From an uncultured Legionellales bacterium (GTDB lineage Bacteria; Pseudomonadota; Gammaproteobacteria; UBA1113), in the NCBI GenBank assembly GCA_945957175.1, contig CAMFJL010000013.1, forward strand, positions 1-64,000: a DNA stretch of 64,000 nucleotides, in the 5' to 3' direction. Shown in pieces: positions 1 to 9,218 of this stretch. Each line of letters opens with the position of its first letter. Within the stretch, counting starts at the first letter, position 1. Both the position numbers and the translations under genes were made by a program. The notes beneath the pieces were generated by a model. It did not search any database. It was not told where the DNA came from and worked only from the letters and a program-made list of their open reading frames with translations.

Positions 1-1
1 C

Positions 2-130
2 AACGATACTTGCTTTGCCCTACCTTCGGTTACATTTAATGTGAGTCAATTCGATATACAAGCTCCCGGGTGGTCTAATGCTAAAAATTGGTTTAAAATG
101 CCAGCGTGGATAACAATTAGATTTAATTGA
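2..130 (+). CDS. C-terminal end of an unknown protein (partial)
   Basis: An open frame enters from the left edge and stops at TGA 128-130, giving the last 42 residues of a protein. The tail is rich in aromatic and beta-strand-like residues and ends in WITIRFN. I do not recognise the family. The frame has no start inside the window, so this is a truncated gene and not a small one. The next gene, ubiC, starts 60 bases downstream on the same strand, so co-transcription is possible. Confidence 0.5.
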   Translation, partial: NDTCFALPSVTFNVSQFDIQAPGWSNAKNWFKMPAWITIRFN

Positions 131-190
131 AATAAGGAGGCAGAATGGAGCTGCCATATATAATGCCTTTGCTTTGCCTGGAGAGCAAAT

Positions 191-775
191 ATGTATCAAG
201 CTTATGGTTGGCACACAGTGCCATTAACAGTCGAGGTCATCCCTGAAAAGGCTCGGCCTTGGTTAGTATGCCCTGATAATCTCAGTGTGCATTTGAGACA
301 ACAACCACTACCTCATCGCCTTGCTTTATGGCGTCAAGGTATTGAAGTATTACCTATTCACGAACAATTATTATTGCGTCAAGCTTTGCCTGGGGATGCC
401 TGGGTGCGACAGATATATCATGTGTTGGGTTCAGAGGTTGTTATGTATGGACGTACCGTGATTCCTGAAGCTATTTACTTACAGCATCAGGATGTTTTAG
501 ATAATTTAGGTACGAAGCCTATTGGCGAAAACTTCCTCTATAAAGAAGGATGGTCGCGCTCGCAATTTACCTTTGGTTGTGTAACCCCAGCTGGTTTGTT
601 ACACGAGGCCGCTACCCAAGGCGGACCTAAGCGTGATAGCGGTGCGCTTGAAGATGCACTGCTGCCAGCAAGACGTTCGACGTTTACAAGCAGATCGGGT
701 ACGGTACTGCTTACGGAGGTTTTTTTACCAGCAATATATACATGTGAACCAGTTAAGGCATTATTGTTGGCATAG
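191..775 (+). CDS. ubiC: Chorismate--pyruvate lyase (UbiC)
   Basis: Splits chorismate into 4-hydroxybenzoate and pyruvate, the first committed step of ubiquinone synthesis, in the cytosol. The 194-residue protein shows UbiC landmarks: WVRQ near residue 75 with the substrate-binding Arg, then a GRTVIP block, an LGTKPIGE block matching the family LGxxPLG region, and near the C-terminus RRSTF followed by LLTEVFLPAIY, which holds the catalytic Glu. Length fits the family (about 165-195 aa). The start is chosen at 191 because GGAG lies about 8 bases upstream; the stronger AAGGAGG at 134-140 serves only a short out-of-frame ORF. ubiA, the next pathway enzyme, lies 7.5 kb away instead of adjacent as in E. 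coli. Confidence 0.87.
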   Translation: MYQAYGWHTVPLTVEVIPEKARPWLVCPDNLSVHLRQQPLPHRLALWRQGIEVLPIHEQLLLRQALPGDAWVRQIYHVLGSEVVMYGRTVIPEAIYLQHQDVLDNLGTKPIGENFLYKEGWSRSQFTFGCVTPAGLLHEAATQGGPKRDSGALEDALLPARRSTFTSRSGTVLLTEVFLPAIYTCEPVKALLLA

Positions 776-838
776 CCTTTGATTACATGCGTGCGGTCAC
801 ATGGCTGTGAAAACTTATGATGAGAATAAGATAATAAT

Positions 839-1999
839 ATGCAAGCTGTTGACACACTTTCTGTATATGTGCACATGCCTTGGTGTGTGCAAAAGTGTCC
901 TTATTGTGATTTTAACTCGCATACATTAAAACAAGTATTGCCTGAACAACATTATGTAGCCGCGTTATTAGCGGATTTAGCAGCAGATATGGGGCGTTTC
1001 AACGCAGCTAAGTCCTTACATAGTATTTTTTTTGGTGGAGGTACGCCGAGTTTATTCTCAGGGACGGCCGTGGCTGAAATCATTCAAGCCATTTATCGGT
1101 ATGTGCCGGCCAAAAATCCCGTTGAGATTACCTTGGAAGCAAATCCAGGTACTGTTGATGCTGCGCATTTTGAAGCCTATCTTCTTGCTGGCATCAATCG
1201 CTTATCGTTGGGTGTTCAGAGTTTTGATGACGATGCTTTAAGACAACTTGGGCGCATTCATCATGCAAAAGCAGCTAAAGATGCTTACCAGCTCGCTCGC
1301 GCATTAGGTTATACCAATATCAATATTGATTTGATGTTTGGTTTACCCAACCAAACAATAGCGCAAGGCTTGCATGATCTGAAAACAGCCATTTGTCTTG
1401 AGCCCGAGCATATTTCTTGGTATCAATTAACGCTCGAACCCAATACACCGTTTTATCGGCAGCCACCGACATTACCAAGTCATGATGATGTGTATGAGCT
1501 ATATGAGCAAGGTAGAGCATTATTGACTGCAGCAGGTTATTTACCTTATGAAGTTTCTGCCTATGCAAAGTCGGGTAAGCAATGCCAGCATAACCTTAAC
1601 TATTGGCGTTATGGTGATTATATTGGGATCGGTGCGGGGGCCCATGGAAAAATAACCAATGCTAATCCTTGGCAGGTGATGCGTACGAGAAAACATATGC
1701 ATCCCAGTGTTTATTTGCGGGAAAAAGTAGCACTTCATGAGATAAAACAAGTTAAATCGGAAGAAGTTATTTTCGAATACCTTTTAAATCACTTGCGACT
1801 AGAAGCACCTGTTGCCTTATCGCATTTAATGTCGCAAACAGGGCAAGCACTTGATACCTTTATTCATCAAGCCAAACATGCCGCGGACGAGGGTTTCATG
1901 GAATTGACACAAGATTCTCTTCAGCTGACAGCCAAAGGTCGTTTGTTTTTAGATGATGTATTAACTTTATTTTTACCTGAGCCATTCAATGATAAATAA
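839..1999 (+). CDS. hemW: Radical SAM heme chaperone HemW
   Basis: A 386-residue radical SAM protein with the cluster motif C16-x3-C20-x2-C23 followed by D-F. That CxF ending is the mark of HemW, whereas true HemN coproporphyrinogen dehydrogenase has CxC. GGGTPS (SAM-binding glycine stretch) and the HemW-type ISWYQLTLEPNT block follow, then a HemN C-terminal-like domain. HemW binds heme and delivers it to respiratory proteins, which suits a genome with a bd oxidase; older annotations call it oxygen-independent coproporphyrinogen oxidase. Its last 11 bases overlap the MFS gene at 1989, so the two are probably co-transcribed. Confidence 0.9.
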   Translation: MQAVDTLSVYVHMPWCVQKCPYCDFNSHTLKQVLPEQHYVAALLADLAADMGRFNAAKSLHSIFFGGGTPSLFSGTAVAEIIQAIYRYVPAKNPVEITLEANPGTVDAAHFEAYLLAGINRLSLGVQSFDDDALRQLGRIHHAKAAKDAYQLARALGYTNINIDLMFGLPNQTIAQGLHDLKTAICLEPEHISWYQLTLEPNTPFYRQPPTLPSHDDVYELYEQGRALLTAAGYLPYEVSAYAKSGKQCQHNLNYWRYGDYIGIGAGAHGKITNANPWQVMRTRKHMHPSVYLREKVALHEIKQVKSEEVIFEYLLNHLRLEAPVALSHLMSQTGQALDTFIHQAKHAADEGFMELTQDSLQLTAKGRLFLDDVLTLFLPEPFNDK

Positions 2000-3380
2000 A
2001 ATATCACATAGCCGTTATATTGTTGCCTGGGTTGTCGCAATTGCTATGTTCATGGAAACATTAGATGTCACGATTATTGCCGTGGCTATTCCAACAATGG
2101 CGCTGAGTTTTCATGTGAGCCCATTAGCATTAAAACTTGCACTCACTTCCTATCTTTTGAGTTTGGCAATCTTTATCCCTATCAGCGGATGGATTGCAGA
2201 TAAGTGGGGTACAAAGCGGGTTTTTATTGTTGCCATGCTGATTTTCACTGTAGGCTCATTGGCGTGCGCCTTATCGCAAAGTTTAGGTGCATTGGTTGCG
2301 GCAAGATTACTACAAGGTTTGGGTGGTGCCATGTTACTACCTGTTGGTCGTATTGTCGTATATAAAACATTTGATAAATCAGAGCTGATTCGTGCGACAA
2401 ATCACATGACCATACCTGCCTTGATAGGGCCCGCCCTGGGGCCCTTGGTAGGTGGTTTCATTGTTCACTATGTTTCATGGCGCTGGATCTTTATCATTAA
2501 TTTACCTATAGGTCTCATAGGTACGATGTTAGCGCAGCGTTTGATGATTAACTATCATGAAAAGCAGGTACCGCCACTGGATTGGGTGGGATTCATATTA
2601 TTAGGCGCAGGTCTTATTACCTTTTCGCTCTCCTTGGAATTTTTATCGAATAGCAATACTTTTGCTGGACTTGTTATGAGCTTTTTAGTCATAAGCGTGT
2701 TACTCTTTGTTATCTATGGACTGTGGTCATCAAAACAAGAAAATCCTGTGTTAGGGTTGCATCTATTAAAGATAAAAAGTTACGCGAAAGGACTCATTGG
2801 CAGTTTACTGAGTCGGGTTACTATTAGCTGTGTGCCTTTTTTATTACCATTATTATTTCAAGTAGGATTTGGGTGGTCACCACTTATTTCGGGTATTTTA
2901 GTGTCGGTACAAGCATTAGGTATGATCGGCGGTAAATTTATTGTGAGCCACTCATTAAATAAGTTTGGATTTAAAAATAGCTTAATTATTAACTCATTAG
3001 TTATAACATTAATTGTTATTTCTTTTAGTTTTATTAGTTATCAAACGTCTTATCTGATGATTGTATGTCAAATATTAATTTTTGGTGCATCTGCATCAAT
3101 TCAGTTTACAACAGTAAACTTATTATGCTATTCCGGCGTTTCACAGAAAGATACCAGTAAATCAGCGAGTTTATACAGTATCATTATTCAATATTCAGGA
3201 AACATTGGTATTTCGGTGACGGCGATTAGTGTAGCCTATTTTGCAGGTGCGAGTGCCCAAAGTATGCATTTACCTGTTTTGGCATTATCGCATAGTTTCT
3301 TGGTGATGTCGGTGTTTATCTTTCTTGCGGATATGTTGTTTTTATCATTGAAAGCAAGTGATGGCGCAGGGATTTCATGA
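1989..3380 (+). CDS. MFS drug-exporter-type transporter (DHA2/EmrB-like)
   Basis: A 463-residue polytopic inner-membrane protein. Residues 25-35 (LDVTIIAVAIP) are the D1 motif of DHA2 drug:proton antiporters. GWIADKWGTKRV after TM2 is the MFS loop 2-3 motif A, and PALIGPALGPLVGG in TM5 is the antiporter motif C. By hydropathy I count 13-14 membrane spans. It probably exports toxic hydrophobic compounds using the proton gradient; the substrate cannot be predicted. No MFP (EmrA) or outer-membrane partner is adjacent. It overlaps hemW by 11 bases and probably depends on it for expression. Confidence 0.82.
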   Translation: MINKISHSRYIVAWVVAIAMFMETLDVTIIAVAIPTMALSFHVSPLALKLALTSYLLSLAIFIPISGWIADKWGTKRVFIVAMLIFTVGSLACALSQSLGALVAARLLQGLGGAMLLPVGRIVVYKTFDKSELIRATNHMTIPALIGPALGPLVGGFIVHYVSWRWIFIINLPIGLIGTMLAQRLMINYHEKQVPPLDWVGFILLGAGLITFSLSLEFLSNSNTFAGLVMSFLVISVLLFVIYGLWSSKQENPVLGLHLLKIKSYAKGLIGSLLSRVTISCVPFLLPLLFQVGFGWSPLISGILVSVQALGMIGGKFIVSHSLNKFGFKNSLIINSLVITLIVISFSFISYQTSYLMIVCQILIFGASASIQFTTVNLLCYSGVSQKDTSKSASLYSIIIQYSGNIGISVTAISVAYFAGASAQSMHLPVLALSHSFLVMSVFIFLADMLFLSLKASDGAGIS

Positions 3381-3450
3381 TTTGTCATCGCAGATGGGTC
3401 ATTACCCCTCATCCGCCGCTTCGCAACACCTTCTCCAGAGAGGAGAAGGG
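3381..3450 (-). repeat. Dispersed two-hairpin intergenic repeat, copy A
   Basis: Read on the minus strand this starts with a perfect hairpin (CCTTCTCC, 5-base loop, GGAGAAGG), continues with a GAAG..CGGATGAGGGGTAA core and ends in TGCGATGACAAA. The same core recurs at 36821-36890, 53537-53612 and 60335-60403. This copy directly follows the MFS gene. Confidence 0.6.
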
Positions 3451-3478
3451 CTGTTTTATTTTGAAAGGTGAAGCGTCC

Positions 3479-4429
3479 TTACGCAAATTGACTATCGTAG
3501 CGACGTAAATCAAGTGAACTAATCACATTTTTAATTGCACTGATATAGCCACCGCGCAGTGTTGAATAAGCATTTAAACCATTGGCTAAGACAATACTGT
3601 TAGGTACTTCATTAGCACTGCGTGCTTGAAAGCGTAACGAACGTAATGCTTGGTAAGCGCCATTACTGTTTAAATTATGAATATAGGCAGTAACAGCAGC
3701 ACGCATCGAGGTAAAGCTTTGATAACGTGTGCCTGGAAAGCAACCCGCATTACTATTACACATTTGTCCAAAGTAATTGTGAGCACGTTTAGCAATTGAC
3801 GATGCACCCCATCCTGATTCTTGAATACTTTGACCAAGTACCAGTGAAGCTGGAATCACGTCCACTTTTTGCGTGAGCTGAGTCCAGGTCTGTGGGCTTT
3901 GCAGATTGGGGTTAGCAACGTGATAACGATTAGCTAAATCAAGCAACCAAGATTGATCGCTATCTGAAATCATTTTGCCTTCATCATATTTAGCTTGTAA
4001 GCTCAACATACGCGCACGTTCACGTAAGATTTCTCCGTTTACGGCATTCGCATTGGCTAACATTTGTTGCACAAACTCAGACTTTGCGGGTGTAGCAGCA
4101 GGTATTGCAGCTTGTGTAGTCGCTGTGTCTGTTGTTACGGCTTGACGCGTAGAAATCAATATCGGGGTGGCTTGGGCACCATTATCAGCGATAACACTAG
4201 ATGTCGCATGAGCCGATGGTTTGTTTACAGCAGGCGTTGCCTTTGCAAGCTTTTTGTAGTGATGTTGGTTGTTTGCAACATGTTTTTGCGCAACCAAGTG
4301 AGTTGGTCTATGTCTTACTGTTGTACTTTTTGTTAATGCTGTATTAGCGTAGCTCCAGCTCATAGTCGTTGCTAAGGCAGTCGCAATGGCTATCTTCGAA
4401 ACTTTCTTGCTTAAAGTTTGTTTCTGCAT
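3479..4429 (-). CDS. Secreted glucosaminidase-domain protein (Bax-like)
   Basis: A 316-residue protein with an N-terminal signal peptide (KK start, hydrophobic run, cleavage near SYA at about residue 28). A low-complexity Ala/Thr/His linker spans roughly residues 35-120. The C-terminal domain carries LVLGQSIQESGWGASSIAKRAHNYFGQMC, the glucosaminidase (Bax/FlgJ-type) signature, with the presumed catalytic Glu near residue 204. It likely cleaves peptidoglycan glycan strands in the periplasm or outside the cell. The gene stands alone with its own sigma70-like promoter. Whether it remodels the cell's own wall or is exported cannot be told from sequence. Confidence 0.8.
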   Translation of the reverse strand: MQKQTLSKKVSKIAIATALATTMSWSYANTALTKSTTVRHRPTHLVAQKHVANNQHHYKKLAKATPAVNKPSAHATSSVIADNGAQATPILISTRQAVTTDTATTQAAIPAATPAKSEFVQQMLANANAVNGEILRERARMLSLQAKYDEGKMISDSDQSWLLDLANRYHVANPNLQSPQTWTQLTQKVDVIPASLVLGQSIQESGWGASSIAKRAHNYFGQMCNSNAGCFPGTRYQSFTSMRAAVTAYIHNLNSNGAYQALRSLRFQARSANEVPNSIVLANGLNAYSTLRGGYISAIKNVISSLDLRRYDSQFA

Positions 4430-4496
4430 AAGTTTTCCTCCAGTGGGGGTTCACTTCGCACCACAAACGTCCCTTTCCGTCGTACACAAGCTGAGT

Positions 4497-4525
4497 ATTA
4501 TACGTAATGGGCAAATAAAGATCAA
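4497..4525 (-). promoter_or_regulatory. Sigma70-like promoter for the glucosaminidase gene
   Basis: On the minus strand TTGATC (4525-4520), a 17-base spacer and a perfect TATAAT (4502-4497) precede the gene start at 4429, giving a leader of about 60 bases. The tandem CTTAA element at 4530-4549 lies immediately upstream of the -35, a position where an activator could bind. Confidence 0.6.
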
Positions 4526-4529
4526 CCCA

Positions 4530-4549
4530 GTTAAGCTTTCCTTAAGTAA
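4530..4549. promoter_or_regulatory. Tandem CTTAA element (PmrA-box-like), site 1
   Basis: Plus strand reads GTTAAGCTT, TC, CTTAAGTAA: two half-sites at 11-base period with a 2-base gap, followed by TATAAA at 4556-4561. Because CTTAAG is palindromic, the minus strand also reads as a tandem pair (CTTAAGGAA, AG, CTTAAC) just upstream of the glucosaminidase -35. The target may be the flavoprotein, the glucosaminidase or both. The assignment to PmrA is inference from the known Legionella/Coxiella consensus. Confidence 0.45.
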
Positions 4550-4729
4550 AATAAGTATAAAATTTATACAATTATTTAAAGCGCCACTATAGAGCTGTCG
4601 TTGCATGCGTCGCAATGATTTACATATCATTGAAAATGCGAGAAAATTACACATGCTTACCCAACAGATAAGCATTTGCGCATTTTGAAGTGACTCAGCT
4701 ATTTATTCATTATTAAAGAGAGCGTTTGT

Positions 4730-5788
4730 ATGAAAGTAGAAAAACATTATGCCTGGGCTGTTGTGGGTGCGGGTCCTGCAGGCATTGCAGCGATAGGTCA
4801 GCTATTGGATCATGGTATTGATGGTCGTGATATTGTATGGATTGACCCAAGTTTTACCGTGGGTGATTTTGGCAATAAGTGGGCTTCAGTCTCTAGCAAT
4901 ACATCGGTTAAGTTATTCACCGATTTTCTACAAGCCAGTTTATCGTTCGAGTATGATAAATGTGAATATGATTTTGGATTAGCGACACTTGATCCGATGC
5001 AAACCTGTGAACTGCGATATATGGTTGAGCCACTTCAGTGGGTGACTGAGCGTTTAATGACAAAAGTCACACCGGTTAAGGATAAAATTCATCATTTAAA
5101 GCTGCATGAAGGGCATTGGCAGCTTAGTGGTGAGCATCAAGTGGTGTTAGCGCAGCAAGTTATTTTGGCTATAGGTTCAGAGGCTAAATCATTAACACAC
5201 GCAGGTGTTGAGGAAATACCATTAACAACGGCACTTGATAAAGAGAAAATTAAAACAGCTTGTGGAAGTGATGATGTTGTTGCGGTTTTTGGTGCATCAC
5301 ATTCAGCAATTATTGCTGTGCGATACTTATTAGAAGAAGCTAAAGTGAAGCAGGTCATTAATTTTTACCGCACACCTTTATGTTATGCAATAAAAACGGC
5401 AGAAGGCTTTTTATTTGATGATACAGGTCTTAAAGGGCAAACTGCGGTTTGGGCAAGACAGAATCTGCATGGACAAGATTTATCAAGATTAACACGGGTG
5501 TATGCAGATAGCGCAAATGTGGCTAGACACTTACCGGATTGCCAAAAAGTCGTTTATGCTATTGGCTTTCAAAGAAGAGCGTTACCTATGTTAGATGATC
5601 TGCCGCATATCGACTATAATCCTTACAATGGTATTATAGCGCCGGGCTTGTTTGGTTTAGGTATCGCATTTCCAGAAGCTAAAATTGATAGATACAATGT
5701 CGTAGAATATCGCGTGGGTTTATGGAAATTTATGGATTATCTTAGCCGCATCATGCCGTTATGGTTAAATTACCGCTTGCAAGCGTAG
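4730..5788 (+). CDS. FAD/NAD(P)-dependent oxidoreductase, substrate unknown
   Basis: A 352-residue flavoprotein. Residues 13-18 form the FAD-binding GxGPAG of an N-terminal Rossmann fold, and a second dinucleotide motif (VFGASHSA, about residue 186) marks the NAD(P) domain. A YAIGF block near residue 282 resembles the ATG-type motif that closes the fold in pyridine-nucleotide oxidoreductases. There is no CxxC redox pair, so it is not a thioredoxin-reductase type; the overall layout is closer to flavin monooxygenases such as lysine/ornithine hydroxylases, but no biosynthetic partner genes are nearby. A tandem CTTAA element with a possible promoter lies about 180 bases upstream. Confidence 0.65.
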   Translation: MKVEKHYAWAVVGAGPAGIAAIGQLLDHGIDGRDIVWIDPSFTVGDFGNKWASVSSNTSVKLFTDFLQASLSFEYDKCEYDFGLATLDPMQTCELRYMVEPLQWVTERLMTKVTPVKDKIHHLKLHEGHWQLSGEHQVVLAQQVILAIGSEAKSLTHAGVEEIPLTTALDKEKIKTACGSDDVVAVFGASHSAIIAVRYLLEEAKVKQVINFYRTPLCYAIKTAEGFLFDDTGLKGQTAVWARQNLHGQDLSRLTRVYADSANVARHLPDCQKVVYAIGFQRRALPMLDDLPHIDYNPYNGIIAPGLFGLGIAFPEAKIDRYNVVEYRVGLWKFMDYLSRIMPLWLNYRLQA

Positions 5789-5820
5789 GTTATATTGCCT
5801 AATTTTTGAGGAACGCGGCG

Positions 5821-6288
5821 ATGTCTGCACCAAACATTATACTTCGTAACATGAGTCCAGCAGAATTACTCGCTGTGCGAGAGCTTGAGCTTTTAGTACA
5901 GCCAGATGACCCTTGGAGCTTGACTATTTTTAGTGATTGCTTGCGTGTAGGGTATCCTGCGTGGGTACTGATGGCAGAGGACGTTTTAGTTGGTTTTAGT
6001 ATTTTGATGTTTGCGGCAGGGGAAGCCCATCTTTTGAATATTGCGATTCAACCAACTTGGCAAGGACAAGGCTTAGCAAAGCGTCTTGTCCGTGCTATGA
6101 TGGACTTTTCCCAACAAAAAGGTTGCACCCGCATCTATTTGGAAGTGAGACCGAGTAATACGAGAGCCATTAAGCTCTATGAGCATCTGGGCTTTCAATA
6201 TGACGGCGTTCGACCAGATTACTATATAACATCGACAGGCCGAGAAGATGCGTTGCTTTATTCGCATGACCTCACGCCAGTCTCTTAA
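5821..6288 (+). CDS. rimI: Ribosomal protein S18-alanine N-acetyltransferase RimI
   Basis: A 155-residue GNAT protein. The acetyl-CoA-binding motif A reads QPTWQGQGLAKRLV, followed by the typical RimI block LEVRPSNTRAIKLYEHLGF and a C-terminal tail containing GREDALLYSHDL. RimI acetylates the N-terminal Ala of ribosomal protein S18 in the cytosol. The start is placed at ATG 5821 because GAGGA at 5808-5812 sits at the right distance; an in-frame TTG at 5806 overlaps this ribosome-binding site and is rejected. The gene lies 12 bases before prfC, so both belong to a translation-related run. Confidence 0.85.
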   Translation: MSAPNIILRNMSPAELLAVRELELLVQPDDPWSLTIFSDCLRVGYPAWVLMAEDVLVGFSILMFAAGEAHLLNIAIQPTWQGQGLAKRLVRAMMDFSQQKGCTRIYLEVRPSNTRAIKLYEHLGFQYDGVRPDYYITSTGREDALLYSHDLTPVS

Positions 6289-6300
6289 TTTTGTAGAGTT

Positions 6301-7881
6301 ATGCACAAAGACGTTATCGCTAAGCGACGTACATTCGCTATCATTTCACACCCCGATGCGGGTAAAACCACACTGACCGAGCAGTTATTATTGTTGGGCG
6401 GGGCTATCAATCTTGCTGGTACAGTCAAAGGGCGTAAAGCCGCACGTCATGCAACGTCTGACTGGATGGCGCTTGAAAAACAACGAGGTATTTCAGTGAC
6501 TACCTCGGTCATGCAATTCCCTTATCATGATGCTATGGTGAATCTTTTAGATACGCCAGGCCATGAGGACTTCTCTGAAGATACCTATCGCACCTTAACG
6601 GCAGTCGATTCAGCATTGATGGTCATTGATGGTGTAAAGGGGGTGGAATCACGCACCATCAAATTATTAGAGGTTTGCCGTCTTCGAGACACACCGATTT
6701 ACACATTTATTAATAAACTCGATAGGGATTGTCGTCCCCCGATTGAATTATTAGATGAAATTGAAACTGTATTAAATATTCAATGCGCACCAGTAACCTG
6801 GCCGATCGGTATGGGAAAAATTTTTCGTGGTGTATATCATTTACTAGAAGATAAAATTTATTTATTTTCACACGGCGCAAGTGATAAACTGCGTGATGTT
6901 CAAACCATTGATGGTCTTCATCATCCAGAATTAGATAGGCTCTTAGGTGAAGAGGCCACATGGCTTCGTGATGAAATTGATTTAGTGCGCGGTGCGAGCC
7001 ATACATTTAATCATGATTTATACCTTGCAGGAAAGCAGACGCCAGTGTTTTTTGGTACCGCCTTGGCAGGATTTGGTATTCGTCAATTGCTTGATAGCTT
7101 TGTGAAGTATGCGCCAGCACCGAGTATTGCACCGACAACGACACGGGAAGTTCGTGCCGATGAGCCTCAATTTTCGGGTTTTGTTTTTAAAATTCAAGCC
7201 AATATGGACCCCCAGCATCGCGATAGAATTGCATTTTTTCGTATTTGTTCAGGTCAATATGAAAATGGCATGAAAGTAAAGCATGTGCGCTTAGCACGGG
7301 AACAGCAGCTCCGCAATGCATTAACATTTATGGCGGGTGATAGAACTCAGGCTGAAACAGCGTGTGCAGGTGATATTATTGGTATTCATAATCATGGCAC
7401 GATTCAAATTGGAGATACTTTCACAGAAGGTGAAATTTTGCAGTTTACTGGGATTCCTTATTTTGCCCCAGAGCTCTTTAAACGCGTGCGTTTACAAGAC
7501 CCTCTCAAGCTTAAAGCTTTGCAAAAAGGCCTCATTCAATTGGCAGAAGAGGGTGCAACACAGGTCTTTCGACCGCTTCATAGCTCAGAGCTTATTTTAG
7601 GTGCTGTTGGTGTTTTGCAGTTTGATGTGGTTGCACATAGACTACAATATGAATACAACGTTGATTGTCGTTACGAAGAGATAAGTGTGGCAACGGCGAG
7701 ATGGGTAAGTTCGAAAGACGCGGCAAAGCTTAAGGAGTTTACGCAAAAAGCGAGTGCACACTTAGCGCTTGATGGGGCGGATAATTTAACTTACCTTGCA
7801 CCAACCATGGTTAATCTTTCGTTAATGCAAGAACGTTGGCCAGATATCGTGTTTAATGAAACAAGGGAGCATCAATCATGA
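6301..7881 (+). CDS. prfC: Peptide chain release factor 3
   Basis: A 526-residue translational GTPase that recycles RF1/RF2 from the ribosome after termination. G1 is SHPDAGKTT (residues 16-24), the switch region includes a conserved [11 protein letters not shown]3 is DTPGHEDF and G4 is NKLDRD. Length and the RF3-specific [14 protein letters not shown] stretch separate it from EF-G. It overlaps the next gene by the four bases ATGA, which suggests translational coupling to the small acidic protein. Confidence 0.95.
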   Translation: MHKDVIAKRRTFAIISHPDAGKTTLTEQLLLLGGAINLAGTVKGRKAARHATSDWMALEKQRGISVTTSVMQFPYHDAMVNLLDTPGHEDFSEDTYRTLTAVDSALMVIDGVKGVESRTIKLLEVCRLRDTPIYTFINKLDRDCRPPIELLDEIETVLNIQCAPVTWPIGMGKIFRGVYHLLEDKIYLFSHGASDKLRDVQTIDGLHHPELDRLLGEEATWLRDEIDLVRGASHTFNHDLYLAGKQTPVFFGTALAGFGIRQLLDSFVKYAPAPSIAPTTTREVRADEPQFSGFVFKIQANMDPQHRDRIAFFRICSGQYENGMKVKHVRLAREQQLRNALTFMAGDRTQAETACAGDIIGIHNHGTIQIGDTFTEGEILQFTGIPYFAPELFKRVRLQDPLKLKALQKGLIQLAEEGATQVFRPLHSSELILGAVGVLQFDVVAHRLQYEYNVDCRYEEISVATARWVSSKDAAKLKEFTQKASAHLALDGADNLTYLAPTMVNLSLMQERWPDIVFNETREHQS

Positions 7882-8303
7882 AAATACCAAAATTAGGCGA
7901 TCTAACTGACTTAAACAAATTAAAGAAGATGGGCTCCTCTTTGGCCGAATCTGCCAAGGTTGGTGAAATGATGGGCAAAGTCAAGCAGGCAGTCGGTGAC
8001 TCGGGCAAATTGATTGATAAGGCCAAGTCAACGGTAGGCTTAGGTGGTGCAAGTCATAAAGAGACCGACAGTGATGGTCACGCCACACCGATAGCTCAAA
8101 TTCAGCAGAGTTTGGCGGACATATTTACAGCGCAGAAAGCGCAATTGGCCGCGATGAATCAACTTAAACAAGCGGTGTCTGCTTTATTGAAGCAAAATGC
8201 CACGGCATCAAGCGATGACGATGAAACAGACGATAGTTCTGACACCGGTTCTGAGGCACAAGACGACGATATGCAAGATGATGACGAGCAACATCGCAAC
8301 TAA
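7878..8303 (+). CDS. Small protein with a highly acidic tail, unknown
   Basis: A 141-residue protein of no family I recognise. The N-terminal 60 residues are Lys/Gly-rich and mildly amphipathic. Residues about 70-110 look helical ([30 protein letters not shown]). The last 30 residues are almost all Asp, Glu, Ser and Gln. No signal peptide or membrane span is present. It is coupled to prfC by ATGA and its own end overlaps the start of ubiA, so expression of all three is linked. The acidic tail could bind a basic partner; that is only a guess. Confidence 0.65.
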   Translation: MKIPKLGDLTDLNKLKKMGSSLAESAKVGEMMGKVKQAVGDSGKLIDKAKSTVGLGGASHKETDSDGHATPIAQIQQSLADIFTAQKAQLAAMNQLKQAVSALLKQNATASSDDDETDDSSDTGSEAQDDDMQDDDEQHRN

Positions 8304-9147
8304 GCCTAATCGAGTACTCGCCTATATTGAGCTGATGCGCTTTCATCGGCCTGTGGGTATTTGGTTGTTGCTATGGCCAACACTGTGGTCATTGTGGTTG
8401 GCTGCCGGCAAAACGCCATCGGCGTATTGGATAATCCTTTTTACCTTAGGCGCAACGCTTATGCGTGCAGCCGGTTGTGTTATCAACGATATTTGGGATT
8501 ATCGCTATGACAAGTATGTCGCTCGAACGCATCGCCGGCCTTTGGCCAGTGGCGTGCTCAAGCCCTGGCAGGCATGGCTTACCTTTGTGTTGCTTTGTAG
8601 TTTAGGTTTATGTTTATGGTGGCAGTTGCCTGCGCTAGCAAAAATCATAGGTGTATTTGCCTTGCTCTTCTCGATGTTATATCCCCTCTGTAAACGGTTT
8701 TTTCCCTGTCCGCAGCTTATCTTGGGCGTGTCTTGGTATTTAGGCATGATCATGGCATATGCAACGATACTAGGTTATATCCCTATGCTTGCTTGGCTTG
8801 TGTACGCTGCAGCGGTTGTATGGACTTTAGCGTATGATACCCAATATGCATTAGCTGATCTTGATGATGATATGCAATTAAATTTACATTCTTCTGCTAG
8901 ACTATTTGGTAAATATGCGGTTGGTTGCGTTATTTTATTGCAGCTACTTTTTACTGGGCTGATGTGGTTCATTGGTTTTTGTTATCATTTAGCGATATAT
9001 TACGATATTGCATTGATAATGAGTTTGATATGCTTTATTTATCAATATCAGTTGATGAAAAAAAAACAATACTTATCTGCGTTTACTCATAATCAATGGG
9101 TTGGGTTAATTATTTTTTTAGGTGTAGCGATATCTATTCCTAAGTAA
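8278..9147 (+). CDS. ubiA: 4-hydroxybenzoate polyprenyltransferase
   Basis: Attaches the polyprenyl tail to 4-hydroxybenzoate in the inner membrane during ubiquinone synthesis. The 289-residue protein has about eight or nine membrane spans and both Mg-diphosphate motifs: NDIWDYRYD (NDxxDxxxD) and DLDDDMQ preceded by the family block YDTQYAL. An RPLASG stretch, typical of bacterial UbiA, follows the first motif. The start is uncertain: ATG codons at 8278 and 8281 both fit the family N-terminus, while further in-frame ATGs upstream would add residues with no homologous role. The start overlaps the end of the acidic-protein gene in another frame. Confidence 0.9.
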   Translation: MMTSNIATKPNRVLAYIELMRFHRPVGIWLLLWPTLWSLWLAAGKTPSAYWIILFTLGATLMRAAGCVINDIWDYRYDKYVARTHRRPLASGVLKPWQAWLTFVLLCSLGLCLWWQLPALAKIIGVFALLFSMLYPLCKRFFPCPQLILGVSWYLGMIMAYATILGYIPMLAWLVYAAAVVWTLAYDTQYALADLDDDMQLNLHSSARLFGKYAVGCVILLQLLFTGLMWFIGFCYHLAIYYDIALIMSLICFIYQYQLMKKKQYLSAFTHNQWVGLIIFLGVAISIPK

Positions 9148-9218
9148 CTTCATAATTCTTGTTGTAGGGGCGCGGCGCGGCGTGCCTGATTTGAGAATTG
9201 AGCGATGTTAGTGTTTTT

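Larger units (their letters stand above)
4430..4729. other. 300-base divergent intergenic region
   Basis: Separates the minus-strand glucosaminidase from the plus-strand flavoprotein. It holds a sigma70-like promoter for the former and a tandem CTTAA element with a TATAAA downstream on the plus strand. Beyond these and A/T-rich tracts I see no gene; the only extra ATG-led frame is about 11 codons. Confidence 0.6.

Noticed and set aside
145-246. Short ORF after a perfect AAGGAGG, upstream of ubiC
   Set aside because: Only 33 codons in another frame and running into ubiC; no recognisable feature. A leader peptide is possible, but nothing supports it.
9160-9190. GC-rich GGGGCGCGGCGCGGCGTGCC stretch between ubiA and the receiver gene
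   Set aside because: Could be a terminator remnant or repeat fragment, but it has no good stem and no second copy that I could find.
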